DNA of 64,000 nucleotides from Cryptomeria japonica. Its lineage: Eukaryota > Streptophyta > Pinopsida > Cupressales > Cupressaceae. Position numbers and translations under genes: made by a program. A model generated the notes under the pieces. That model was not told the origin of the DNA, made no database searches, and saw only the letters and a list, made by a program, of their open reading frames with translations. Where the stretch lies: NCBI RefSeq assembly GCF_030272615.1, contig NC_081415.1, positions 369,651,667 through 369,715,666 on the forward strand, written 5' to 3'. How positions within the stretch are numbered: the stretch's first letter is position 1; each line of letters starts with the position of its first letter. This document shows, in pieces, positions 1 through 11,402 of this stretch.

Positions 1-648
1 TTTCTCCACCCCATTTACCCACAAGGAAATGGTCAAGAAGAAGCCTCAAACAAGAACATATTAAGGATCTTAAAGAAGACATTCAATGATGTTGGCTGTG
101 ATTGGCACATTCATCTAAATCCCATGCTATGGGCATATCAAACTAGCATTTGAACCCTTAAAGGCACAACCCCACACTCACTTGTTTATGGAGTAGAATC
201 TATCTTGCCGATTTAGGTTGAATTACCAACCCTACGAATCTCCTTGCACAATCTTATTAATGATGAAGAATAACGAGTCTCCCATCTTCAGGACTTGGAG
301 CTACTTTATGAGAAGCGACAAGCTGCCTACAATCACCTTAAGGTGTATCAAAAACTCATGAGAAAAATCTATAATCATAGGGTCAAACCTCACACATTTG
401 AGGTAGGAGATCTTGTTCTTAGAGAGAATCCTCACAATCAACCAAACGGAGAACACTGGGGCAAATTTGAATCCAATTGGCTGGGTCCATATGTCATCAT
501 CACCGTCTTTGGATCTGGGTCATATCAGTTAGAAAATTCAGAAGGGGAACCACTGGTAGATCCAATCAACAACATGCATCTCAAAAAATTTCCATACATA
601 AGTTGTGCAGAGCATCAAGCTCGTAAAATCTCAAAAAGACCAAAATGA
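1..648 (+). pseudogene. Ty3 integrase, C-terminal fragment
   Basis: This is the end of a Ty3/gypsy integrase, which joins element cDNA to chromosomal DNA. Frame 1 opens inside the catalytic core: HPIYPQGNGQEEASNK (7-54) holds the third acidic residue of the D,D35E triad. An LWAYQTS stretch and the C-terminal GPY/F-like domain follow (GDLVLRE near 400, WLGPYVI near 480). In-frame TGA at 151 and later TAG and TAA codons interrupt the first 270 bases, while 295-648 is open for 117 codons. The N-terminal HHCC finger and first two catalytic Asp lie off the window edge. The element continues in the non-coding tail at 5114, after a solo LTR insertion. Confidence 0.85.
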
Positions 649-733
649 TTAAGAAAAGGTCCCGAAAAAAGAAAGAAAATAGTAAAGAAAAAACATTCAT
701 CCAAATGGTAAAAATGACTTCAGTGGTACCTTG
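649..733 (+). other. Ty3 3' untranslated segment up to insertion site
   Basis: Purine-rich sequence follows the integrase stop. It ends with the 5-bp target site CCTTG (729-733), which is repeated at 5114-5118 on the far side of the solo LTR. Removing 734-5118 rejoins this segment with the tail of the same element. Confidence 0.6.
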
Positions 734-1992
734 TGTAGTGCCCCTACCCTAGTCAGCTTTGTAAAACTAGTTTGACCTTGGTTGACTTTTTATGTGGCAT
801 TCTTGAATGGTTGAATTACCATGATTGAATGTTGTAGTCGGATATTATGATTATTGTGCATATCTGTTAATGTGCTTTCGCATCGATTCTTATGTAAGTT
901 TAATTGTTCTCCTGATTCTTGTTATTAATCTCGAGCTAACACCTTCATTAAATATATATATATATGCTTGTGTGACTCTTGGTTGTAGGAGATTGTAGGT
1001 ACAATACCACCTAGGTGCGAGGTTCATCTTCACCTGGATTCACAGGGTTGAGTATACCTCTTTCGTCCTTAGAAATTGGGTTAGGTGGTCGTAAAACCCT
1101 CAGTTTACCCTAGTCATGCTCAAGTGAGTGTCGCCTATGGTCCGTCAGTTTCCCTTTTCAATTGGGTTGTGGGTTGGGTATTTGGTTGGCTTTCTTGGGT
1201 TGCATGTGGTAAAGCTGAGTATTTAATCCTAAGTAGTTATTTTGATTTAATGTGTTCATTTACGCATTAGTAATTAAGAAACTAAAGTAAATAGGTTTCT
1301 TTTATATAATTAATCATTAATTAAAAATTGTTTTATTCATGTTTGTAGCAAGTTTAATTTAATGGTTAATTTTAAATAATGAATTTATTCAATTTATGCA
1401 TTTTGAAAGGGAAGATTTAAATTTATTCGAAATAGAAATAATTTAATCTTTGTTTCTCTTTGGAATAGAAAGGTTAATTTTTAATTATTTAAGAAAATCA
1501 ATTTTAATTAGAAAAGCAAGTTTAATTTACATATATATTTGAAATTGTGTGAAAGATTGATTTTGGGATTTTATTTAATTAAAAATATTTTACCCTCATT
1601 AATATTGTGAAATATAAATGTTAGCTTTGTTAATATTGAGAAAATTAAAAATAAATGAGGGAGAGAAGCATTTTGATTTTTTTTAATTAGAAAAGCAAGC
1701 TTAGGTTATTTGAATAGTTGAAGAAAATGATTTTTTATGTTTATTTAAAAGATGTTAAATTCAAAAATAAGGGATTAGGTCAAGATTCTTCCATTTACCC
1801 TAGGGTTGGGAAATATTTTGGGGGATTATTTTTGGAGAGCATTTTTTTTGGAAAATATTTTGGAGTACGATTTTTGGAGGAGATTTGGGCATTTTGGGAA
1901 GAAAGGATTTCTTGAGTTGCAGGTTGGGGCTCTTCATCAAATCTTGCCAGGAATGCGAAATGAGGGAGGGTTCTTATTTTGTTTCCTTTGTT

Positions 1993-2051
1993 AAAAAAAA
2001 ATAAAAATAAATAAAAATAAAAATAAAAATAAAAATAAAATAAAATAAAAT
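1993..2051. repeat. (AAAAT)n-type microsatellite
   Basis: About 60 bases of A-rich tract with T every four to five bases. It lies inside the solo LTR. Confidence 0.9.
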
Positions 2052-2488
2052 TTTTGTTTGTGTTATTGAAAGAAATATATTGATTGAAATGGGGGTTGGG
2101 TTTTAAATCCATGCATTTTACTTTAAAGTTTGGCAAATTTGGTGGGTTCATTGTTTGAAAAATGATCTTCTTTATGCCCAAAACTTGTTGAGTTGGGTTA
2201 TTTATTCAACCAAGTTTATGTTTTTGGAAAACAAGTTTATGTTGGAAAAAATTTCAATATTGTTGTTCTTGGACATTCTGGAAAACTGTTTGAAGTCTTT
2301 GTTTGGGACTATGAATATTTTTTTTAAACTAGGTTTTCCCTTTTATTATTTTTGATATGCCATTATTAAATGTATCATAAAATATTAATATCAAAAATTA
2401 TTCGAGTGTTAGGGTTTGGCGGGCGGAGGAGCCAAGGCTCAACTCACGCCGCCTCCCTTCCCCTTTTCTCGTAGGTTCGCAATTTTTC

Positions 2489-2704
2489 TTGCGACCACAG
2501 AGTGGCCATAGGGGACCTACGTCCACATTGTGGCCCATAGGAACCTGCGTCCACATTGTGGCCCGTAGGAACTTGTGTCCACATTGTGGCCCGCAGGAAC
2601 CTATGGCCACTGAGGGGCTTGCATCCACAAAGTGGCTGCAAGGACCTGCGACCACAGTGTGGTTCGCAGGAGCCTGCGTCCACCTGTGGCCGTAGGGACC
2701 TGCG
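2489..2704. repeat. GC-rich minisatellite, about 28-bp unit, about 8 copies
   Basis: Degenerate head-to-tail units share the core GTCCACATTGTGGCCC followed by a GTAGGAACCTGC-like half. Three central units (about 2518-2605) are nearly identical and the outer ones are diverged and variable in length. Each unit contains a CCAC...GTGG inverted repeat, so single strands could form short stems. It is GC-rich while the surrounding LTR is strongly AT-rich. The overlapping ORFs are products of the repeat and are not called. Confidence 0.85.
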
Positions 2705-2724
2705 GATTGGTCAATTTGCTTAAT

Positions 2725-2748
2725 TTATATATATATATATATATATAA
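2725..2748. repeat. (TA)n tract
   Basis: An alternating TA run inside the solo LTR, directly after the GC-rich minisatellite. Confidence 0.9.
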
Positions 2749-4304
2749 ATGAAATATATGCATCGTGATTTATGGTGTGGTTAATTAAGAAGTTTTTAAT
2801 ATATTTTTATTAAATTCTATTTTATATAGTTTTAATTCAGTTAATAGTTATTATTAATATATATTTTATTGATGAAAATTAATATATATATTAAATGATA
2901 CTTAATTTGAAGTTTGTGTATTATTAATTATTAAATTAAGTATATTTTATTAATCATGGATTAATAAATATATATTAATTAATATTTAATTTTGGAATCC
3001 ATTTTTAATGGGGAAGTATCCTTTGGAAAAAAAATGAATATTATTTAAAATGGAAGATCTTTGAAATAAAATATTTTTTATTATTTGGTAAATTTTTAAA
3101 TAATATATTATTCAGGAATATATATTATTTTCGATTTGAATAATATAGGACATCTGAGAGTTTTAGAAATGGAATACTAAAGTATATGAGCATTTAAAAA
3201 AATGAATTATTTATCATTGGATATTCTGAGAATTTAAATGATATGCTATTAGAATTATGAGAAATTTAATAATGTATCGATTGAGAATTGGTAAGTTAAT
3301 GACATTTTCATTTAGTGAAATAAATGATTTAGTTTTACTTTTCCTGTGAAATGAGAATTAAACAAATGGTAATGTTGCAATTAGGGTATTTTATCCACCT
3401 TGTAATTGTGATTTTTCTGTTAATGTATTTTTTTGAAAACTTAGATCATTTAGAAAACTTGATTTACCTGTATTGTTTAAACCAATAGGAAAGAAGATTG
3501 TCCTTTCCTGGTTATTTCCTATGCAAGTTTATTTTTGTATTCGCTTTTGTTTAAAGTAATGTCAAGGCCTTGATATGTTTGTTTGGACCCTACCGTTTGG
3601 TTGATTTGGGGTACCTGTTTATATCAACGATCTCTAGTTTAGTTGTTGCCTTGTGATGGTGTTATAATTGGTCTTGTCCTTTAGGCGGGTGTAGTGTGTT
3701 GATTTGTGGTTGACCATAGTTGGTCAGGTCTCTAGTTAGAGTACTGTCAGGCAATGGACCTTTGTATTTGCTTTTAATATGTTCAGTTGGATCCGTTTCT
3801 ATGTAGGGATCATTTATGTATTTATTGACCGATGTGATCATTTGTATATTGGTTATGTCCGCCTTGATGGCAGGTTTGTAAATAATGTGAACCTTATGTA
3901 TCCTTAACTTATTTAAATGATCAAAGGGGTATTGCAGTTGAGCAGACCCAGAGATGTAGCCCTTTAGGGGTGAACTCTGATATCAATTGGGTGTTATGTG
4001 ATGCTTTTGTTCTTATGTTTCATGTTTTAGTGTTAGCATGTATGGATGGTATATTGGTAGAATGTATAAGTGGATTAGGTGAGATGTATCATAAATGCAT
4101 GTATGCAGTCATCTCTTAATGCAGTAATGTGGATCATGAAAGAGTCTAGTTTCGATTAGCAGAATGAATTCTATTATCATTAATGAAAATAAGTATGCTT
4201 GAAAAGATCTCACTAATTATGATGAAATTTAAGTGCATTTTGGAACAAGGTGCATGGCATGTGTTTAATGTAAAATTGATCATAATGAATGTTTAAAAAT
4301 TATT

Positions 4305-4850
4305 GGATGAACTCGTCATGTTCCCTAAATTGTAATTCTAATGGATGAACTTCATTTTGTTATTTACATTTTTAACCTTAATAAATGAAATTCATCTTAT
4401 TAGCTATATTTTAAATATAATGGATGAATTCATTTGGTTATTTACATTTTAAGCTTAATAAATGAACTTCATCTTATTAGCTATATTTTAACTATAATGG
4501 ATGAACTCATTTGGTCATTTACATTTTAACCTTAATAAATGAACTTCATCTTATTAGCTATATTTTAACTATAATGGATGAACTCATTTGGTTATTTACA
4601 TTTTAACCTTAATAAATGAACTTCATCATATTAGCTATATTTTAACTAAATTGGATGAACTCATCAAGATATCTATATTTTAACTATAATGGATGAACTC
4701 ATCAAGTTATATATATTTTAACCCTAATAAATGAACGTCCTCATGTTATCTATGTTTTAACTTTAATGGGTAAATTTTCGCATGTTAGCCTCATCTTCAA
4801 CCATAATGGATGAACGCGTCCTATTACCTATAATTTTAATTTACTGAACA
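4305..4850. repeat. Tandem array, 39-40-bp monomers in ~79-bp dimers
   Basis: Two alternating related monomers are seen. One reads TGGATGAACTCATTTGGTTA then an ATTTACATTTTAACC-like half. The other reads AAATGAACTTCATCTTATTA then GCTATATTTTAACTATAA. Central dimers (about 4400-4640) are nearly identical and both edges decay. The alternation gives a higher-order period of about 79 bp. The array is inside the solo LTR near its 3' end. Confidence 0.88.
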
Positions 4851-5113
4851 AATTATATCATTGTTTAAAGTAATAACATGAAATTAATTTAACCTACTTA
4901 ATTGGAGCAAATGTCGTGAGTTGGGTTAGATTTTAAATTAAGTAATCATGTTGGGAAACTCCTTAGGTAATGTTTAGTCTTTCGTTGTGTTGTCTGAACT
5001 TTTGATAACTCATTGTATCATTATGTTGTGTGTTATTTAAAAAATAATAATATTTTCACTCCAATTGTGTGTTTTAGCTTTATCCCTTCAGGGTTTCCTA
5101 GCGGGGCATTACA

Positions 5114-7063
5114 CCTTGGATAAGTATGGTGGTGAAAACCTGGTAAATAGGCACCATTCATAAAGGTTGTGGCTCCATTTTCTTTCAAAATTGTTGCGAT
5201 CACATCCATGCATCCACTCATACATCATATCTACCATGGTTTGTTATTGATCTGCAATTAGGGTTATTTCCTCATGTGTCCTGCATCACGCTTTCACATT
5301 GACACCTAATTGGGGGCAACCATTTTAACCTAATGATGGGAGTGGATTCTCAATAATGGTGATTTGTTGAGTTAATCAATTGGAAAATGTACTAAAATAA
5401 TCAAAAAACATTGGGAAAATTGTACATAACTAGAAAATCCAAAAACATCGTAAAAATCACTCAAAAACATTGCAATAAAATTATTCCTTGTACATAAACA
5501 TCGAGCTAGATGCAAAACAACATTCGAGCTACCTAAGAGATGACCAACTATCAAATAACAAACAATCAAACATCTGAGAAAAACATACAAAAAACCATAT
5601 TAACAAGGATATATCTTTCCTTACAACAAGACATGGTGACATATCTCTTTGACAAGAAGATTATGTTTGGATGATAGGCACTTGGTCAGATTACTACTTT
5701 TTATATCAAGTTCCTATGCTACTCTAGGATATCCACAAGTGATTAGAGTGGCCAGGATGGTTCTTGATATCTATTTTTTTTTTTGGTTTTTGTCTATGGA
5801 TTGTTCCAATGAAGTTTTGGAGTAAATACTAATGGTGTCAACATGGGAAGTTCCCTAAGCTATGGGTTCCTATGTGAAAATACAATCATGGATCACTATG
5901 GCTTACTGACTACATCGTATACCTTGACCATGTGTATATGCAACATAATGTAGGGGAACCTTCCTTGTTTGTGATGTCTGTTTACAGGTGAAGCACTCAA
6001 CCTTGGTTTTTAGACCACAACCAAGATCAATACTACCATGCTTAATGAGGAAATAAAACATTTTTAATAGCCCATGGATCGACCATTTCATCTCATATGT
6101 ATATATTGCATTCCATTGCATATCGCCCATACACCTGATCATTCATACATTGTAATATCATGTGTGTATGCATACACAAAGAATGGGATTGACTATGAAA
6201 TTTCTAATGAGAAGTCTATCCCTAAAATCATGACTAAGTACAATGATATACACCCCATTCATGTCAATCAATACTCTATTTGATCCTCTTCAAAGGTAGC
6301 CTCAAGCTAAAGGATAGGGTACTAGGTCTCCAAACCTTCTCTCTACAACTAACCCCCCTTCCCTCCCCAAATAGATCATCATCATCACATATCCTATATC
6401 ATGTTCTGCAAGCCGATCAAGCCAAGCACATTGTAGTCCATCTCTCATAGGAGGGGTTGCATAGCCTATGTCATCTAGGTTATCCTATCAACCCAGCTAT
6501 CAATTGGTCAACCTATTAAACATAGTCTAAATGGACAATTAAATCAATTGTCTAAGTCTTTATGGGTAATTTGACTCAAATACCTCAACTTCATTGGGCA
6601 ATTAAATCAATTTTCTAAGTCGCAATAGGTCACTTTGACTCAATTATTCAAACTTTATCTTGTCCAAGCAAACAACTGACATCAACTGTCACACTTTGAA
6701 TAAACTTGGGGCAATTCACACAATTGCACTAGACTCTCCAATAAATTGCACCAAGACCATATTGATCAAATGTATAACATCAACCATAGGCACCACAAAA
6801 AAATACTAAATTTTCATCGTATCTCCTACATGACCTACGGGTACTCACTTGCTTACCATTCTTCTCTAGACCGCTCGCCATTCATTCTAAAACTCCTTCA
6901 TTATACCATGCCTAATTTTCTTAAAAATCTTGAGAGATTGCCCAAATTTTTGAAATTTTGTCCCATCTCTCGAGGGGGCATACCTAGCCACCAACTTGGC
7001 ACATGCTGGGGCATGTACCATGCTTGCTTGTTTTTCTTTGAAATGATGCGATAAACCACACCC
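5114..7063 (+). other. Ty3 element 3' non-coding region
   Basis: This about 1.95-kb stretch without a supported gene lies between the solo LTR and the polypurine tract of the Ty3 element. Short ORFs on both strands (for example 6746-7054) show no domain and look accidental. Its place between integrase and 3' LTR identifies it as the long 3' untranslated part of the element. Nothing else is recognised in it. Confidence 0.55.
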
Positions 7064-7078
7064 TCAAAGAGGGGCAAA
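7064..7078 (+). promoter_or_regulatory. Polypurine tract of the Ty3 element
   Basis: The purine run AAAGAGGGGCAAA sits directly before the LTR start TGTAGACACC. This is the expected plus-strand primer site for reverse transcription and fixes the LTR start at 7079. Confidence 0.8.
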
Positions 7079-7629
7079 TGTAGACACCTATTTCTATCCA
7101 CTTGATTAAATGAATTTAATATTTATTTAATTATCATTTATCTAGCTATTAATTAAATTCACATTTAATTAATCATTTCCCCTTTTCCAACTATTAATGA
7201 AATTAATATTTAATTAATTCATCCCAACCCTCTTCTCCTATTAATTAAATAAATTATTCAATTTATTTGATTTAATTCACTTAACCCAATTCAGACCATT
7301 AATTAAATAAATAAATCTTATTTGTTTAATTAAATACTCCTTCACATTTAAATAAATAAATATTTATTTAAAATCCCCAAATCCCATCTCTCACATTTAA
7401 ATAAATTAATTTTTCTTTAAATCCGTAAAATCCTCTTTCTCACATTTAAAAAAATAAATATTTATTTAAATGCCTAAAATCCCTCCCCCACTTACACTTT
7501 CTAGAAAATCCAAGTTGCAAGTTAACTTTCCTCCTAATTATGTCCAAACTCCTATTATTAGCCTAATCACCCTTTAATGGTTTGCACATTCCTAAACCAA
7601 AGGTTAACCCAAAACCCATCAACTCAAAC

Positions 7630-7870
7630 CTTTAATGGCTTTTTTTAAAGTCTTCAAGCCTTTAATGGTTTTCTTCTAGAGTCTTCAAGCCTTTAATGAC
7701 TTCCTTTAATGGCTTCCTTTAAAGTCTTCAAGCCTTTAATGGTTTTCTTTTAGAGTCTGCTCAAACCTTTAATGGTTTCCCTCAAACTCTTCAAGCCTTT
7801 AATGGCTTCCCCTATAGATTCCTCTTAAGTCTTTAATGACTTCCTGCAAGTCTTCAAGCATTTAATGCTT
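7630..7870. repeat. Degenerate ~35-bp tandem repeat with TTTAATGG core
   Basis: Repeats of a CTTCAAGCCTTTAATGGTTT-like unit, six to eight recognisable copies spaced about 30-40 bases apart, lie in U3 of the LTR upstream of the TATA box. Confidence 0.8.
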
Positions 7871-8510
7871 TATCCCCCTTCTTCTCATTTAAATAAATTA
7901 AGATTTATTTAAATATAATCCAAAATTTATATACACATTTAAAAAAATAAACATTTATTTAAAATCCTATTTATCCTCACCCACTTGCACACTTAACCTT
8001 TCTTCTAAACCCTTCTAAATTAGCCTAATCCTCTTATACATGTTTGCACATTCCTAACTAAGGGATTAGTGAATAGTCACTTCTCAAAAACATTTAAGGT
8101 TCTTACAAAGCCTTAAAGGCCTTCTCCCTTCAACAAGTTAACCCACATGGGTCCTTGACCAAACTAACCCCCCTTTGACCCTTGGTTAGAGATTTTTTCT
8201 CTTACTCAACCATCCATTTAACCCTCAAGTCTCTTTAATCATTTAATTTTTTGACTAAGGTAACCCTTTAACCCTTGCACATTCATTTATACATTGGATA
8301 AAACCTTTATCTAATAACCCAACAACATGAGGTTAACCATCACATCTCTTCAGACATTTAATGCCTCTCCCCTCTCCTCTCTCATGATGCCACCTGTCAC
8401 CATTGCATTAGTGAAACTTTCAAACATGGATTGAGAATCATGCCTCTCTCATGCAATCCTATCCCTCCATAAGCTAGATCAATATTGACCCTTGAATCAA
8501 CCATTTTGCT

Positions 8511-8518
8511 TATAAAAT
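8511..8518 (+). promoter_or_regulatory. LTR TATA box
   Basis: TATAAAAT lies in the 3' LTR with transcription start expected about 30 bases downstream. It supports plus orientation of the element. Confidence 0.55.
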
Positions 8519-9482
8519 GAACCCTCATCCTCAAGGAAAGGATGACACATATTGAGCATTGATATTATAGTTGCATAGACATTTCTACTTAGATTTATCA
8601 TAGCAATAGGAGTTCATTTTCAACCATTCAATCCTTCATTTGACATCCATGACTTCATGCTAAAACTGAGGGCTACACTCAAGCAATATTTTGGATCTTG
8701 GAAAGGAGAAGAGAAAGCAAGAGACATCAAAGAGCACAATGGGAGCATCTTGCGGAGTTTCTAACTCTTATTTTTCATATGCTATGCTTCTATTGTTTGT
8801 TCTTTATCTCTTTTGGTATGTATTTGTAAGTTTTTCATTCATTTGGTTTTGGTTTTGGTTGGACTAACATATTGACATTTGAGCTTTGGTTTTTCTTGTC
8901 CTCTTTCATGTGTATTAGTATATAATCAAATTTATTATTGATAATCAATATTGATTAAGAAGCAAGGGATTGAGTTCTAGGAGAAAATTCAAAGGTAAAG
9001 CTAGAACCTGTAGTTGACCTCATTATTTGAGAACTAGAGCCTATTCAAGAAAATTTGATTCTAGGCACAAATATAGTTTCTTAATAACCAATAACCTCAC
9101 CATTTCCAACTTTCGAGAACTAGTGTCCTTATTCTGGTATGTGATAGTGTTTCCCATAATGAGGTTCCAACATCTGTTATAGTTCTTAGGAGTGATGTTT
9201 TAACATGTTAAATTGTTATACGAAGCACTGTTACAACATCTGCTAGTGTTCTGACATATGCTATGTTTCTAGAATATTCTATTCTAGCATTCAAATTTGT
9301 TCCTATAATAAGGGGTGTTCCAACATCGAATCGACTCCCATCCAATGACATTATTACCATATATGTAATTATAAAATATGATAGTGATTCAAAAGTTATG
9401 TTCCTACATCCTTTCCTGTCCCAATGTCTTTTCTAGCATCCCTTAGTAAGAGCATCTGAGATAGCCAAGGCGCAAGTGGAAT

Positions 9483-9727
9483 ACACAACAAAGAAATATA
9501 TATATCTCTCTGTGTGTGTATATATATATATATATCTGTGTACATATATATATAGATATATCTATATATATCTATGTACGCACACACACATGTACACATA
9601 TACATATACATATATATGTATATATATATGTATATGTGTATATGCATATATATGTATATCTATATATGTATATATGTACATGCATATATATATGCATATA
9701 TGTATACATATGTATACATATATATTG
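9483..9727. repeat. Compound AT / AC microsatellite
   Basis: About 245 bases of TA, TATG, TGTA, TACA and CA runs form a low-complexity tract. ORFs here consist of Tyr-Ile-His-Met runs and are artefacts. The LTR of the next element starts exactly at its end. Confidence 0.95.
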
Positions 9728-10167
9728 TGTAGGGGAAAAAGTGAGACTAGGCTAACATGTCCTAATCCTACCTTTTGACACACATTTGTGGAATACGAAA
9801 GAGCCTAGAGGTATCACACAATTGGCTACTTCTTTTTGTGGAAGAGAGAGTCACGGGCTACCTTTTAGGATTTCTATTCCTTTGTTGCAAATGATAGATA
9901 GAATGATGCAAGTTCAACTATTAACCCTAAAGTGTAAGTATGAACTAGTAACAAGATTGCAGAATTGAGATTAATAAATGGAAAGCTGTAAACACAAGGA
10001 CAAGATAAGAATGCAGATGTGTACCCAGAGTTAAAATCTGAGTGAAAATGTTCAGGATGGGGGCGCGAGCACCACTGTCCTGATTTTGCTCCTGAAACTG
10101 CTCCTGAAACTGCTGTTTTGCAACCTGAAAAGCTGTCAGAAATGCTGAAACTTGCTATCTGACAGAA

Positions 10168-10260
10168 GGACCAGGGCACCTAGCGCCCCTGTCCCAGGGA
10201 CCAGGGCACCCAGCGCCCTTGTCTTGGTAGGACCAGGGCGTCCCACGCCCCTGTCCTAGC
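10168..10260. repeat. 31-bp GC-rich tandem repeat, three copies
   Basis: Three units of GGACCAGGGCACCYAGCGCC followed by a CCTGTCC-like half. The other LTR has only two units at 16978-17042, so one unit was gained or lost after insertion. Confidence 0.85.
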
Positions 10261-10870
10261 TTTCTGGGCTGGAATTTGGTGTGAAGTTCAGTCTCCATCT
10301 GCTTCCATCGGATCTGCAACTTGCGGCGTCGTCTGAATCCTAAAACCTACACTTATATCTAAAAAGGTATGGTGGGCGGCTATATAGGGTTTTGCCTTAG
10401 TCAAAACCCCACTTTGGTGATTTCCACCTCCACGAATAGCCAAGTTGTATTGTAAAAATAGTGTGTGTGCAGACCTTGTGTGTGTGCAAGATCCTAAAAT
10501 GCAAGTAAGCAAACTAGAGCAACCTAGAAAGTAAACCCTAATTTATTGTAAATGATAATGTAAATGCTCCAAATCAAGATGCAAAGTGATCTAAAGCATG
10601 AATACAAATGATATAATGAGGCTTATGCAAAGACATGAAAACAACATGAAATCATACCCAACCCCAAGGGAGGGGTACAAACCAATCTTCAGTCGGTGAT
10701 CCCCTATTGCTCTTCAATGCCTTCAAAGCCCTAAATGGATGAATGAAATTGATGAATGCTTGATGGATGGATGTTGAATGTTGTTGAAGTCTCCAAAGAT
10801 CTGCTCTTTCACTGCATAGAAGGTCCCTGAAAACCAAAATTCGGATCCTTTCAAATGAAGAAAGAGAGCT

Positions 10871-10880
10871 CTTATATATG
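10871..10880 (-). promoter_or_regulatory. LTR TATA box (minus strand)
   Basis: CATATATAAG on the minus strand is followed by AGCTCTCTTTCTTC. It is the likely core promoter of the element, with U3 at 11387-10880. The truncated copy at 16542-17392 lacks this region. Confidence 0.6.
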
Positions 10881-11000
10881 AAACCCTAGGTCTTAATTCC
10901 AACTTTTGGCCGACCTAGAGATTGAATCTCCCACCAATTTCTTGGGGTTAATCTTTATTTTATGATTGGATCGCGCTCCTAAAATTTCAGGAAAAATGTC

Positions 11001-11034
11001 CGGGACCATGTGCACTCCGGGCGCCATGGTCCCG
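11001..11034. repeat. Perfect 10-bp inverted repeat in LTR U3
   Basis: CGGGACCATG (11001-11010) pairs with CATGGTCCCG (11025-11034) across a 14-base GC-rich loop. Its role is not known. Confidence 0.8.
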
Positions 11035-11387
11035 ACAACTTTTCACCAAATTTTCAGGGCCGTCAGATATGATGATTTTAGAGCGAATCCCAAAGTTATA
11101 GGTGATTTTGAGATGTTTTGACCCCCGAAATCAAGCCCCCAAGTTCAAAATAGGACCTAATTAGGGTTTTAGATTAAATGATGTATTGGAAGAATAAAAT
11201 GAAAGGGGCACACTTTAATGAAAAGGGCCCAACTTTATGATATGGGAGATGATAAAATAGAACCTTAGACCTAATTAATTTAATTAATTAAGTGCTAAAG
11301 GGGAAATGCAAAATGCGCCAAGGAGGGTGCTAAACTAGGTGTGAAATTGTACCACCCTAGCAAGTGCGTACAATTTATGACGCTACA

Positions 11388-11402
11388 TTTCGCCCCCACT
11401 TT
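11388..11402 (-). promoter_or_regulatory. Polypurine tract of the PR/G-patch element
   Basis: On the minus strand, AAAGTGGGGGCGAAA directly precedes the LTR start TGTAGCG. This defines orientation and the 3' LTR boundary. Confidence 0.85.

Larger units (their letters stand above)
734..5113. mobile_element. Solo LTR, 4,380 bp, TSD CCTTG
   Basis: The segment starts TGTAGTGCCCC and ends GGGGCATTACA, near-perfect terminal inverted repeats of 11 bases with the TG...CA ends of an LTR. It is flanked by an exact 5-bp duplication CCTTG (729-733 and 5114-5118). I see no long direct repeat inside it, no retroviral domain and no second LTR, so a solo LTR left by LTR-LTR recombination fits best. It contains an (AAAAT)n tract, a GC-rich minisatellite, a TA tract and a 39-40 bp tandem array. 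A non-autonomous element with very short LTRs is a less likely alternative. Orientation is not determined. Confidence 0.75.
7079..9480 (+). mobile_element. 3' LTR of the Ty3 element (right end uncertain)
   Basis: The LTR starts TGTAGACACC next to the polypurine tract. It is AT-rich, with many TTTAAATAAAT-like motifs, a TTTAATGG tandem block (7630-7870) and a TATA box at 8511. I could not find a clear CA end or target duplication. The last identifiable LTR-like sequence runs to about 9400, before the microsatellite. No second copy is in the window, so the length (at least 1.4 kb, perhaps about 2.4 kb) is open. Confidence 0.7.
9728..11387 (-). repeat. 3' LTR of the PR/G-patch element, 1,660 bp
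   Basis: On the minus strand it starts TGTAGCGTCATAAATTGTAC and ends CCCCTACA, with TGTAG/CTACA terminal inverted repeats. The first 880 bases (plus strand) are duplicated at 16542-17392. It holds a TATA box, a GC-rich tandem repeat and a perfect 10-bp hairpin. Confidence 0.9.

Noticed and set aside
2398-2695. Overlapping ORFs of 68-85 aa on both strands
   Set aside because: They are made by the GC-rich minisatellite. The peptides only reflect the repeat unit.
2489-2704. CRISPR-like appearance of regularly spaced repeats
   Set aside because: Units are head-to-tail without unique spacers and lie in a plant LTR. CRISPR arrays are not expected here.
6746-7101. 102-aa plus and 66-aa minus ORFs before the Ty3 LTR
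   Set aside because: They show no domain and overlap on opposite strands, and the region is the element's 3' untranslated part.
9396-9783. Several ORFs rich in Tyr, Ile, His and Met
   Set aside because: They are translations of the AT/AC microsatellite on both strands.
10652-10837. 61-aa ORF, and duplicated 60-101 aa ORFs at 9786-10179 and 16600-16987
   Set aside because: They are inside LTR copies and are duplicated only as LTR sequence.
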